A stretch of DNA of 64,000 nt, taken from positions 21,316,014 to 21,380,013 of the forward strand of contig OX327699.1 of the NCBI GenBank assembly GCA_946807835.1, read 5' to 3'. Under the pieces are notes generated by a model, which did no database searches, was not told the DNA's origin, and saw only the letters and a list, made by a program, of their open reading frames with translations. Numbering within the stretch: the stretch's first letter is position 1; the number at the start of each line of letters is the position of its first letter. This DNA is from Ailanthus altissimus. Lineage: Eukaryota; Streptophyta; Magnoliopsida; Sapindales; Simaroubaceae. Below, in pieces: positions 1 through 10,400 of this stretch. The position numbers were made by a program, and so were the translations under genes.

Positions 1-263
1 GTTGCCGCACTTTAAAAATGGTATCTATAAATTGCGAAGATAAAATTAGGTTCATTAAGGATGGCCTGAGTAAGGAGCCTTTAGATGATATCTTATCGAC
101 TCTTGAAACGCATCCTAGTGGATATATGTATATTATAATTCGTGAATTATGGGATATATTCCTAAAAGAACATGAGCGGTACAGTTTCGAGAATCTGACT
201 TTAAAAGACACTATTTGCCAATTTATAAAAAAATTGGATAGAAAGCCTATCCCCGACCTGTAG
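1..263 (+). CDS. 3' part of an unknown ORF, left-truncated by the window
   Basis: The reading frame is open from the left edge; the first ATG is at 18 and the stop at 261-263, giving at least 81 residues from that ATG. The product is hydrophilic and charged with no motif I recognise. About 285 bases after its stop lies a TATA box followed by a poly(A) signal, the layout expected at the 3' end of a retroelement or endogenous pararetrovirus, so it may be the tail of a mobile-element protein. That reading is inference. It could also be a chance ORF. Confidence 0.25.
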   Translation, partial: CRTLKMVSINCEDKIRFIKDGLSKEPLDDILSTLETHPSGYMYIIIRELWDIFLKEHERYSFENLTLKDTICQFIKKLDRKPIPDL

Positions 264-834
264 AGGGCGTTTAAGTTTCTAGATGTAAAACCAGAGGAAG
301 ATGTAAGCCACAATACAACTACTTGTACATATTTACTGTAGCTTTTTATTTTTAAATGTTTCATTTCAAACTCAAACATCTTTTTCAATAACCAATCACC
401 CATAGTCGATTTTAAAAATTTTGCATTTGAAGCCAACAACCCATATGACTTTTCCAGCTAACAATTTGAAAATTGGTAAAAATGTGTTGAAAATTTTGCA
501 TTTTAAGCCAACAGTTCATGTGAGTTAACTTTACAACACCTTTTGGCTCTATAAATACATTGCATTATTTCTGCATCTTTATACAAACTCAAAATCATTC
601 AATTAGACCATATCTAATAAAGTTTGATTTATCCATTTCTAAACATATTTGTGTTGAAGAGTATCTGGAGAACTATATTGAGTTAGAATCTTATTCTACT
701 TTAAATAATCTGTGAATTTACTGTTTATGTATAAACATCTTCGATCTGATCAAAGGTGTTCAGTATACATAGTAGTTGTTTCTTTAATTCTAGTCTAAAG
801 TTTTGAACACTTCAAAATTTTTTACCCGTGTTTT
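264..834 (+). promoter_or_regulatory. Retroelement-like promoter/leader segment
   Basis: A TATA motif (CTATAAATA, 549-557) is followed about 60 bases later by AATAAA (616-621). This TATA-then-polyadenylation order is normal for the U3-R part of an LTR or for a plant pararetrovirus genome, but not for a host promoter. Upstream are two diverged direct copies of a block containing TTTTGCATTT and AAGCCAACA (about 418-450 and 494-527). No reverse transcriptase is readable here, so the type of element is undecided. Around 835 the sequence changes to the minus-strand Copia remnant. Confidence 0.35.
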
Positions 835-1420
835 TCAGAAACACATGTTCATATTATGATAAATCATGATAAAGACAATAAAGTATTGAAACCCACAACT
901 GGTAGTTTGATTCATTAGGTCATATACATCACTATATACTAGTTCAAGTGAATCAGTGGCCCTAGTGTCCAACACCTATATAAGGATTTGGTCATCTTTT
1001 CTTGAATACAGAATTCATAAACTGAACAAGAGTCTATGGTCAGATTAGATATTTGATCATCTTTAACCAATTTAGATAGTCGTCTCACTCCTACATGACC
1101 TAATCATTTATGCCATAATTCATTATTATTCAAAGTTCTCGAACTACTATTTATTTTGTTCACATATTTATTTTAAGACGTTTCTTATTGTATCTAGATA
1201 TAAGGGTCATTCATTAACTGACTCTTAGTTAGCAAAATATTATCATTATTATATAAATATAAGGAATCATTCCTAATGTATTTATGATAACCCTTTTTGT
1301 CTAACACAGTGAGTGATATGTTTCGCCTAATAAAGTTTGGCACAAAATAGTAATGATATAACATTATGCTTAAACTAAAATGGAGAAGCGACTTAAAAGT
1401 GTTAATAGCTTCTATGACTA
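835..1420 (-). pseudogene. Decayed Copia pol fragment (protease-side, GAG-pre-integrase, start of integrase)
   Basis: Read on the minus strand with frameshifts, about 1420-1200 gives a stretch with VEAINTF, FVPNF and VLDKKGY, the usual approach to the GAG-pre-integrase domain. About 1127-1020 gives LWHKWLGHVGVRRLSKLV and a CxxC remnant (histidine/cysteine zinc-binding region). About 960-915 gives ATDSLELVYSDVYD, and about 905-845 gives GGFQYF-like integrase sequence. The matching reading switches frame several times and has stops, so nothing functional is encoded. The remnant lies 2.3 kb downstream, on the same strand, of a tRNA-iMet primer-binding site at 3442-3453 and probably belongs to that element. 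Reverse transcriptase, RNase H and the 3' LTR are missing. Confidence 0.7.
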
Positions 1421-2270
1421 GGTAATCTTCATTCTCTATGTGAAGCTATACTTCTTTTTTCATATCTTTCTAATATTACTTAAATCATGCAACACTTTGC
1501 ATATATGATAAGGACAGGCGGTATCTCATACTCCTACACTTCTCAGCATCATAAGCATATAAAATGTCATTGATTTATAAACAGAATTCTAAGTAGTCTA
1601 TCTCTTATAAATTAACGTTCTTATAACAGTAAAGCTTAATATTTTAAACCTTACTATAATAGAAATACTCTCCATTGTAATTATTCTCTATACATATTTT
1701 AGATATATTAAATAAATTTTAGATGAAGCATAATACTATTTGTACATCTCATGTGCATATACTTCCATTGAAGATCATTAGACAGACCAAGATATATGAT
1801 TTGATTCTCAAATTAATCTTAATCCTTTTCTGATAAGCTTCCGTCTCTTCTCAAGAGACATTATTAAAAACATCTCTTATATAATCTTTTGATCAATGAT
1901 ATATCTTAGTTTTTTTTTATTAATCTAGAATAATTCTTAAATTTATAAGCAAGTATAAATATTTATTGGTACTCTATAGTTTATATGCCTAAATCAAGTA
2001 TACTAATAGGTTGCTCGTAGTTATCTTATCTCTATAAAATACTAACCTTATCACTATAAAATAAGATTGGAGATGTTTAGCGAAACATTTTTTATCATTA
2101 ATAAATAACACTTTAGATCATGGGTATAACTTTTATACATTTTTAATCTAAAGACGCCCCCTCAACTGCTTTACATAATCTCTTTAATCTCTCAAATGGA
2201 AAAATAAAAGTTTAAACTTTTTATACTTTACAGTGAGAAGTAGGCTTTATTGCATTTTACTCCACCTTCA

Positions 2271-2554
2271 TGCTGTAGCAATATTGGCCTTTGTAAATCC
2301 AAAGGTAGATAACTCTTGTCAACTGCATCTCTTACACCTCTTACCACTGATCCTAAATACACGTTATCTCCACGCTGTAGTAATATTGGATAAGTGTATT
2401 CTAAATTAACTTATCAATCATCAAATATATGTTATTAGTATTACCCTCACCATGTAGCAATATTACGTAATACGTTCGCATATATTTGCCTCATCATATG
2501 TTTAACTGGTATAGCCCGAGTCACCCCGATCAATCCCTCACACTGTAGTAATAT
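2271..2554. repeat. Four spaced copies of CTGTAGYAATATTG
   Basis: Copies begin near 2272, 2374, 2453 and 2542, about 80-100 bases apart, with unrelated sequence between them. The third copy is the most diverged. They lie within the internal region of the minus-strand Copia remnant, and their role is unknown. Confidence 0.6.
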
Positions 2555-3020
2555 TGAAAAAGATCAAAGCAACCCGTCTAACACTGTATTGACAAGACGG
2601 ATCATTGTATAATATTATCTCAAAACATAATACTATTCAATTTTATTAAAAGAAATTTTTTTATTAATTATTATTATAAATATAATTAATATTAATAATT
2701 ATACTAATTTCTCATTTCATACGGATCTAATTCATAATTAGATATTTGTTTACGCAAGCATAACTAACCTTCATCAATAGGGCTCCCATTATAGTTAACA
2801 GTATAAATAAATATTTATAATTTATAATACAATTCTATAACAATTATAATTGTATTAAATAAAAAAAAATCACATGCGAAAATGCAATTTGAAGTATATA
2901 GTTTGGAACAATCAGTGCGAAAAGTTGAATAACCTTGCATTATACAATATAATGCTTCGGAAAAAAAATTTGTATTTTTTTTAGCCTTCAACCCAAAACA
3001 CTCCAGCAATATGCATCTTA

Positions 3021-3333
3021 ACGCTCTTGCGTTAACAAACTTAATGCCCCAGGGTTGTGCATGTTAATGCTACGGCATTTTGTATAAAAATGCTTCAGCT
3101 TTCGTTACTTAAATGCTCTGGGGTTCAACCCAGAGAACGCCTCAGCGTTTAAAATATGAACGCCTTAGCGTTAGTACAAGCTGAACCTAATATAAACTCC
3201 TCAGCGTTCTATATTGAACGCTCCAACGTTCGATGTTGAACGCCCAAGCGTTCTTTCAAGCTGAATATAAGATGAACGCACTAGCGTTCTGCGTTGAATG
3301 CCCCATTGTTCTAAATACAGTGCCACGACGTTC
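3021..3333. repeat. Array of about 11 short imperfect palindromes (GAACGC-nnn-GCGTTC type)
   Basis: Units include 3021-3033, 3066-3079, 3089-3102, 3136-3150, 3158-3172, 3195-3209, 3216-3231, 3238-3253, 3274-3289, 3296-3311 and 3321-3333. Each has an arm like AACGC or ATGCC, a 3-4 base loop and a matching arm such as GCGTT, separated by roughly 6-40 bases of unrelated sequence. Several units have compensated arm changes. The array starts about 110 bases after the primer-binding site (minus-strand sense), so in the element's RNA it would be a string of small hairpins in the untranslated leader. Confidence 0.75.
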
Positions 3334-3441
3334 ACTCGATAGTAGCTATTTTTTTTCATTTTAAACACTTCAAAATTCAGTTCCTACTGTTTCTAAGCAT
3401 TCCAAACACATCATACAACAACCCAGAAACACAATGAACAT

Positions 3442-3453
3442 GCTCTGATACCA
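3442..3453 (-). other. Primer-binding site (tRNA-iMet type)
   Basis: On the minus strand this reads TGGTATCAGAGC, the exact complement of the plant initiator-tRNA-Met 3' end used by most Copia elements. It sits two bases from the inner end of the LTR (TGTTAACA on the plus strand, starting at 3456). It fixes the element's orientation as minus. Confidence 0.9.
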
Positions 3454-4213
3454 TTTGTTAACATAATTTTGGACGTATGCATGTGATTATGTACATGTTA
3501 AAAAACTTAAATATATGTCTCACATATACGATTTGCAACAGAATTAAATATATAATCAACATGTACACATGTAAATTGAATTATAAACAAGTTAAGATTG
3601 CATAAACATACATTTGATGAACTTCGGTGAAGATTTTAAATTTTTAGAGCTCACCTTGAAGTCTTCTCTTGAACAATATTAGTCTACAACAATCTGGTGG
3701 GATTGTGGAGTTAGAATGGTAGCTTCAATTTGAATTTCTAGCAATATGTGTTCAATGTTTTGAACATAAATATTTTTTAAAAAAAATAGAGAGATTATGC
3801 AACTCTTGCATATCCCCTTTGAAACCAATTTCAAAGAATTATTTTTTGCTAAACTCTTGCACACTTCTTACTCTTATTTATCTATTTTCTTATTACTTGA
3901 TTACCATCTCCCGATAATGAAAATTGAGAGAGAATTAATCAAATCAATTCCTCTCTTTAGTGGTTGAACCACTTTTCTTTTTCTTTTTCTTTTTCTTTTT
4001 TGTTTTGTTTCTTCATAAAAAATAAATAAATTGTCAACTCATTAATTTTGTTGGTCACCAATATTTTTTCTTTTTACTAGTGCTTATCCATTGAATAAAT
4101 TTACAGCACTATTAATTAATACAAATAAAATAAAAATGACATCTTCATTTTCTTTTATTATTGTGCTAGTGTAATTTAATTATTTATTTAATAAAAATTA
4201 AAACATTTTTTTT

Positions 4214-5262
4214 GGAATAAGGACATTTTTGTCCCACAAGTTAGACCTGATTCTCAATTTTATTCCACGAGTTTCAAAAAATTTAATTTTGTCTTAGTCC
4301 GTTAGTGAGATTTCGTTAAATTTAATTAAAAATTTCTTTTGATTGTACATTGATAAATTTGCCCTCAGTTATTATGTTAATTAAAAATGGTGATGTGAAT
4401 ATATTATACAATGTACACGTGTCAATTATTAATTGGCTATTAAAAATAAAAAAAACATAGGGCACACTTTAATGGGTTCAAAATTTAACATTCATTAAAA
4501 AATTATTTTATAATTAAAAAATAATTAAAATAAATAAAACTGATCTACCAAAACCAGCAACTGGTGGTAGCGACTGTTGTCACTGGCCACCACCAGTTGC
4601 TGGATTTCGGTAACAAAAATAGGCAAAATTTATGTAATTGGATTCTATTTTTTTATATCTACACAATGGTGGAATCATTTTTGTCAAAAAAAAAATAAGA
4701 AGGTGGTCAAAAAATAGATAGAAAATATGGGGACGGTGGCAGCCACCGTCATTCGCAGTCGAATGATGGGGGATGGCATGCACTGCCCTCACCGTTGGAT
4801 AGATCAGTGGCCGATTTATCCAATGGTGGGGGCAGTGCACGCCACTGCCCCCACCGTTCGACGGTAAATGGTGGTGGCCGTCGCCTCCCACAATATTTTT
4901 TTTTTCACTTTTGACACATTTACGGTACTCCGTTGACAAAAAAAAAATCATACCATTGCGTAGATTACAAAATTTTGTGTTCAATGATATCAATTTTGAG
5001 TCGAATCATAAATGGTCACCGGTGGCCGGTCGGCTACTGACGACAGTGATGACTTCTCTCTTTTTATTTTTTATTTTATTATTTAAATGATAAATCAGTA
5101 GTTGACACGTTGATAAAATTATGTAGAGTTACTATTTTGCCCATCCAGTGTTAAAATTAACCGAATCTTACTAACGGACTAGGATAAAATTGAGTTTTCT
5201 AAAATTTGTGGGATAAAATTGAGAATTAGGTCAAACTCGTAGGATAAAAATGTTATTATCCC
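4214..5262. mobile_element. Non-autonomous Mutator-like element with about 100-bp terminal inverted repeats
   Basis: The left end starts GGAATAAGGACATTTTTGTC; the right end read in reverse starts GGGATAATAACATTTTTATC. The two arms stay alignable for about 110 bases, through a shared TAGTCCGTTAGT block. Both ends abut runs of T (8 and 7 bases), which would hide a 9-bp target duplication. The interior is unlike its surroundings: GC-rich with nested palindromes (4553-4603, and about 4770-4850). No transposase is present. A 137-codon open frame on the minus strand at 4580-4993 is low-complexity and not a gene. Confidence 0.8.
4553..4603. repeat. Hairpin-forming inverted repeat inside the Mutator-like element
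   Basis: The left arm CCAGCAACTGGTGGT is repeated inverted as ACCACCAGTTGCTGG, with about 20 bases between. A second large palindrome, centred near 4808, pairs TGCACTGCCC with GGGCAGTGCA. Together they make the core strongly self-complementary. Confidence 0.8.
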
Positions 5263-6596
5263 TTTTTTTATAAGTTTCGTAAACTTTACTTTAATAGTAT
5301 TCCATCATTCATAATATCATGTCATTATTAATATATCATAATAATAATTATTTGTACCCCTATTGACATTTATAATAATAATTACTATATATAATATTTA
5401 ATTAATTATTCAAAATTATTTTGAATAATTAGTTTACATTACTTATTTTTACTAGCAAAGTTAATAAGTCAATTTAAGGTAAAAATAATTTATGAACCAA
5501 ATTATGCCACTTGTCAACATCTTATTCGGTAACAACTTATATCAACTAATTATATGATATACTTAACAATTAAGTGTTGACAAATGCAAATCCCAAGAGA
5601 TCTTTAAAAAAACATCTAGTTTGCTAAAATTTCTTGGATCAAATTATTGAATTCAGTTCGCTATCCTAGTGCGCAACGAGTACACTTTATATTGTGAGAT
5701 TCTATAGGTCCACACCTGATTTGTCATATGGAATTTCTCTATACGTTCATGAACGATGCTCTATACACACGTTACAAATATTACAAAGCAGCGCCTTAAA
5801 CCATACAAGTTGAGGTTATAGCATATACTTATAATCTCTCTGTCATTGATAGCCTAGAAGAGCAGAGATATAGATCATCATCATCAAATCTTTATTTACC
5901 CAACCTTGAATTTATCTCAAGAATTGTATTTCTATAAATAATATCTGCAAATATTTTTGCAATATTATTTAACCCTACTGAAAATATTTTCTGGAGTTTA
6001 TACTTGTGGCAACAAGATTTTTTGAAATACAATCTTGAAGCATCAAGATATACAACTCACTCATATGAGTTAATGGATTCTATATCTATGCACATCGGAC
6101 TCCATGAGCATCAGATCATACCCAGCAACACCCAATGGTCAGACCATGAAAGGTTTCTAACACGTGTAAAACTAAAGTATGGTGGATCACTCACAAGTCC
6201 ACCGTAGCACTCGGGTTAAAGGACCATGAATACTACTCAACTCGAAAAAATTTTCATTGATGGCTTTATGAGATGTCTATTGGAGGTCTTCGTAGTCTGT
6301 TCAGTACCCAGTCCTCACTGAATATATGTATCTCTATACAAGCTTTCACTAAACTTATGGTTTACTAAGACTAATCATCTGAACCATATAGATATAGATA
6401 TATAATAATGTATATTATTGAGTTTCACCGATAGACTTATATCGATGAATTGGATTAGAAATATAGTGTTTGAGAATATATTTGCATAACAATATTTTTT
6501 AGCACCACCTACAACTCTTTGCGGCTATATAATTACTAATATATTTTTAAGTATTTGTCTTATTTCAGATAAGGCTCTAATTCTTTAGATTTCGAT

Positions 6597-6669
6597 AACT
6601 CTTATAACTTACTAACTCTTAACGCTGTTAACTCTTATAACTTACTAACTCTTAACGCTGTTAACTCTT
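6597..6669. repeat. 33-bp tandem repeat, about 2.2 copies
   Basis: The unit beginning CTTATAACTTACTAACTC at 6601 recurs exactly 33 bases later at 6634, followed by a partial third copy with shared TTAACTCTTA blocks. It lies within the proposed Copia LTR. Confidence 0.85.
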
Positions 6670-6877
6670 AACACTTATAACTTTTAGAGTTGTTAACTTT
6701 TAGCAGTGATCTAAACTCCTTTAAACCAGATATGAACTTCTTAAGATCATACAATGTTTGAAACGTTACAAACATCTTACTATTTAATAATTAATAATAT
6801 TAATAATAATAATTATATAAATATTATAATTAAATATTTATATATAATGAGATAATATGTAAATACAAATTCTAACA

Positions 6878-7495
6878 ACTATTTTTTATGATCTATTGAT
6901 AAATTTTAAACTTTATTGTTGATGAATATTATAATTTTTATTATAATAGTAAATGGGTCTCCTTTCTTCTATACGAGAGTTTTTTCTTTTTCACTCGTTA
7001 TTTTTAAGATTTTATTTTCCGTCTTTAAAATAGACTATCTCTTTTGTCGAAAGAGATTTGGTAGGGCATGCAGTAGCTAGAGACCTAATCATCATTAGAC
7101 TTATAATTTTTTAATTTTTTTTATCAGAAGCCCTTTTTATTATATCCTTGACGCTCTTATTTTAATGAATTAAGTAACTTTAAAAAATGGCAATTTTACA
7201 TAAAATTAACATTAGGACGACCGACAACTTGTTTGTAGCGTATCAAAACACCAACATTGGAGATTCAGTTGGCCCCCCTTAAACATAGCTTTTTGCCCTT
7301 TCCCAATTACGTGTCACCAAAGCATTACAAGGTTCCTACTCCTCACGAAACACGAGCGTAGTGTGCATTTCACCCCAGCGTCGTTCAACACGTCTTCATC
7401 TCCAATTTGAAAATGTCTCAATTTTTTTAAAACCATAAAAACCAAACCTTGTAAGAGCTTTTAGCAAAGTCCCGAGTCTCGGTTATTTCACCTCT
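6878..7495. other. AT-rich intergenic segment, nothing recognised
   Basis: Between the proposed LTR border and the composite repeat. I see no ORF, RNA gene or terminal repeat. The sequence at 7300-7420 is less AT-rich, but no coding frame is supported. Confidence 0.4.
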
Positions 7496-10400
7496 ATTTG
7501 AAACTGTAAAACCAACCGCACAATCAACGAGAACGTAACTTTGTTTTTTTTTTTGGGTGCTTTTTTTTCTTTTTTTTATAATGTTGGATATGTTTAATTT
7601 ATTTTATTATTTTGTTTGTTTTTAATCAATTTTAATTTAATAGAAAAAATCATTTTTTTTATTTAACTTTTTAACTCAAATGTAAAAAGTGAGAATGATA
7701 TTAGTACTTACTTTTTTAGATCTAATTTATATATTACACCTCTTTTAATATAAAATTAATCTATTTTATATTTAATCAAATATTAATAGTTGGGCCCAAA
7801 TTTAGATGATGTAATTAAACCATTGCCACTCATAAAAAAAAATGAGTGCAAAGATTCCAAATGATCCTTAGGCAAATTATTCTGAAACACCCCCAAATAG
7901 GACCAGTGGCATCCTATAACAGCTGTAACATATTTTTTGATGGACGTACTTGATCCAAGGGCAAGAAAGCAAATGTGTCCATCCAACGGCATATTGCAGG
8001 GGTTCACACTTCAAATAAGAGCTCTCGAGTAAAATCGATTGCATCCAATTCTCTTCTCCAAACAACTCTAACAATTTTTTCGATGGACGCACTTGATCCT
8101 AGGGTGAAGAGTAGGTGCACCCATCCTACGATAGAGGAGAATTGGTAGAAACCATGAATTTTTCTCTAATTCTCCTCCTATAAAAAATAAGTTTTCTTCT
8201 ACTGCACAAAAAAAAATACTCACTTTTTTTAATCACTCTATAAGATTCTCAATTCAAATTATTGTTTTATTGAATATTCTATTATTACCCAAACACTCAA
8301 ATTCTATATCCATTTTCTCACTAAAGTTCTTTTTCTCTTACTATAGGAATGTAATTCTTAGGTACGTGAAGACGCCATGGGCTTGGAGGATCGAAGGAAC
8401 AAGGATTTGAAGTCCGTGCATCAAAGGAGTGCTGGATTTGAGAGACTTCACCAATCATATAAAATACGTGCATATTATATTGATTAATATTATAATTATT
8501 ATATTTTTAACATATTTATAACTAAAAAAAATATAGGTCACAAATAATTGTTATAAAATTAATATTAATATTATTTTTGTAATAACCAGTATTCACAATC
8601 GGTAAAAATATATATTTATATATATAAATATACATATTTTATTTGTATGTGGGTGATACTTGATTTATTTATTGTTATTAGTAATGTTTGTATAGGTTAA
8701 GAACATACTATTAGTATTGGGTTTATTTACAAGACTTTAGATTTATTTTAGGGACCAAATTATAATACTTTGAAAGTTTTGAGAACTAATTCGTAAATAC
8801 TAAAAATTAGTCTTTTAGTATAACAATACACATTTGAAACCCTAATTCACTCATTTTGGTCGAGTTACCTCTTTTAGAGTGAGAAATGAGAGAAAGAAGG
8901 GGAAGAGAAAGAGAAGAAGAAAAAGAAAAAAAAGAAGAAAGTTAGAATTTAAGTTTTAAGAGGTATATTATAACCCTTTCTTAATTTCTTGGTGTTAAAT
9001 TAGTTAATTCCTTTAAGTTTTAATTTCTAAAAATATATACAATTGAGGATTTGATGTGTATTTCGTAAGATATTGTGAGAATTGATGATGATCTATGTAG
9101 ATAGCTTGATAAATCATGATGAATTGCAGAATTTCTACTTAATAATCTCTTGATCCATGAATTTTATAAATTGTTGTGATTTAATTCTGGTTTTTAATTT
9201 TGAATATATGAAATTAGATATGTTTAGAATTAATTGAGACTTTGAATCGATTGATTTTTAGTGAATTTACCAAAATGACCCTAAAATTCTAAAAATTTCA
9301 TGTGTTAACAGTATGATACAGAGATAAACAATTTTTGATCTGGTGAATGATCTTTAAAAATTACGAATTTATGAAATATGATAAGTTTATATGTCTAATA
9401 TGATATACTCAGAATTGAGAATTTAGATCAATGTGGTTAAATTGTTATGATTTTCTAAAGAGTGTCAGATCATTATAGTATTTGATTAACAGATTTTTAA
9501 AGTTATAGAATAAAATAATTTTAAAATACTTTTGGCAGTGATTTTGAAGTAAAATATTTATCATGGATTTAGATATGTGTTAAGAGTAATTCTGTGATAG
9601 TTTTATAATTTTGGAGTTAGGATATGATTTTATAAAATTGGGAGATTAAATACTGTTCAGTAAATATCTTGATCCTGTCAGGTTAATAGTTTGGATTCGA
9701 TTATGTTTATAAAATGGACTGTGTAGGAATTATGATATAGTATTCATATATAAGAAGGATATATGAGTCAAAAATGATATATTTTAATTTTGAAATAATT
9801 GGACATCATTTGATGTATAAGAAAATTTTGTTAAGTGTAAGTGGTCAAAATGACAGGTTTTGAGAAACCAAGTAATTAGACCAATTCGATGTGATAAGTG
9901 CAATATGTGTAATTTTGTAAGCTATTTAAAGTATTTTGTATGAATGTTGAGGCTCATGAAAGGATTAATTTTCATTGATAGGTTAAGAAGATTTAAGCCT
10001 TGTAACTGAAAGTGCTAAGAGATAAGTATACTAGATTTTTTACTGAAATCACAATAAACATTGTAATTGTTATGTATGATTTTGTAAATGTGATTAGGAA
10101 TATGTTTATGTTATGTCAAAGTATATTTTGATATAAAATGTGAAGACATATGTTTATGAATGTGAGTATGGACATACATAACATATATGTGTTTTTGAAA
10201 GTGAGCTTTTAAAATGAAATGTGTTTAACAAAGAGAGTTTTTAAAGTGTAATATGTCTATGAGAAACATTTTGTGTTTTGAGGATGTTTGAACTCACTGT
10301 TGACTTAGTAGACATTTTATGTGATTTATTTATGTGTGGCATTTCCTTCGGGATTAGTATATGTTATGTGTTCTGTATGTAGGGGGATCCTATTGGTACT

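Larger units (their letters stand above)
1421..3441 (-). mobile_element. Leader and decayed gag region of the minus-strand Copia element
   Basis: This lies between the primer-binding site and the pol fragment. No gag ORF survives. Two internal structures are visible: four spaced copies of a 14-bp motif (2271-2554) and an array of short imperfect palindromes (3021-3333), both listed separately. The rest is AT-rich without recognisable coding. Confidence 0.5.
3456..6877 (-). mobile_element. Long 5' LTR of the minus-strand Copia element, interrupted by a Mutator-like element
   Basis: The inner border (TGTTAACA at 3456) is fixed by the adjacent primer-binding site. The outer border is proposed at 6877, where the minus strand begins TGTTAGAATTTG, the inverted match expected for an LTR. 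Removing the insertion at 4214-5262 leaves about 2.4 kb, which is long for Copia but possible. A 33-bp tandem repeat lies near the outer end (6597-6669). No second LTR is seen in the window, so the outer border is inference. Confidence 0.5.

Noticed and set aside
3021..3333. CRISPR-like array
   Set aside because: The units are short palindromes with variable spacing in a eukaryotic retroelement; repeats are not identical and spacers are not of uniform length.
4580..4993. 137-codon minus-strand ORF
   Set aside because: It lies inside the Mutator-like element, follows its palindromic core and is low-complexity (His/Gly/Pro); no ATG-driven gene model or homology is apparent.
7783..8092. Two overlapping 71-74 codon minus-strand ORFs
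   Set aside because: They overlap in different frames inside the composite repeat, and the second repeat copy breaks both frames.
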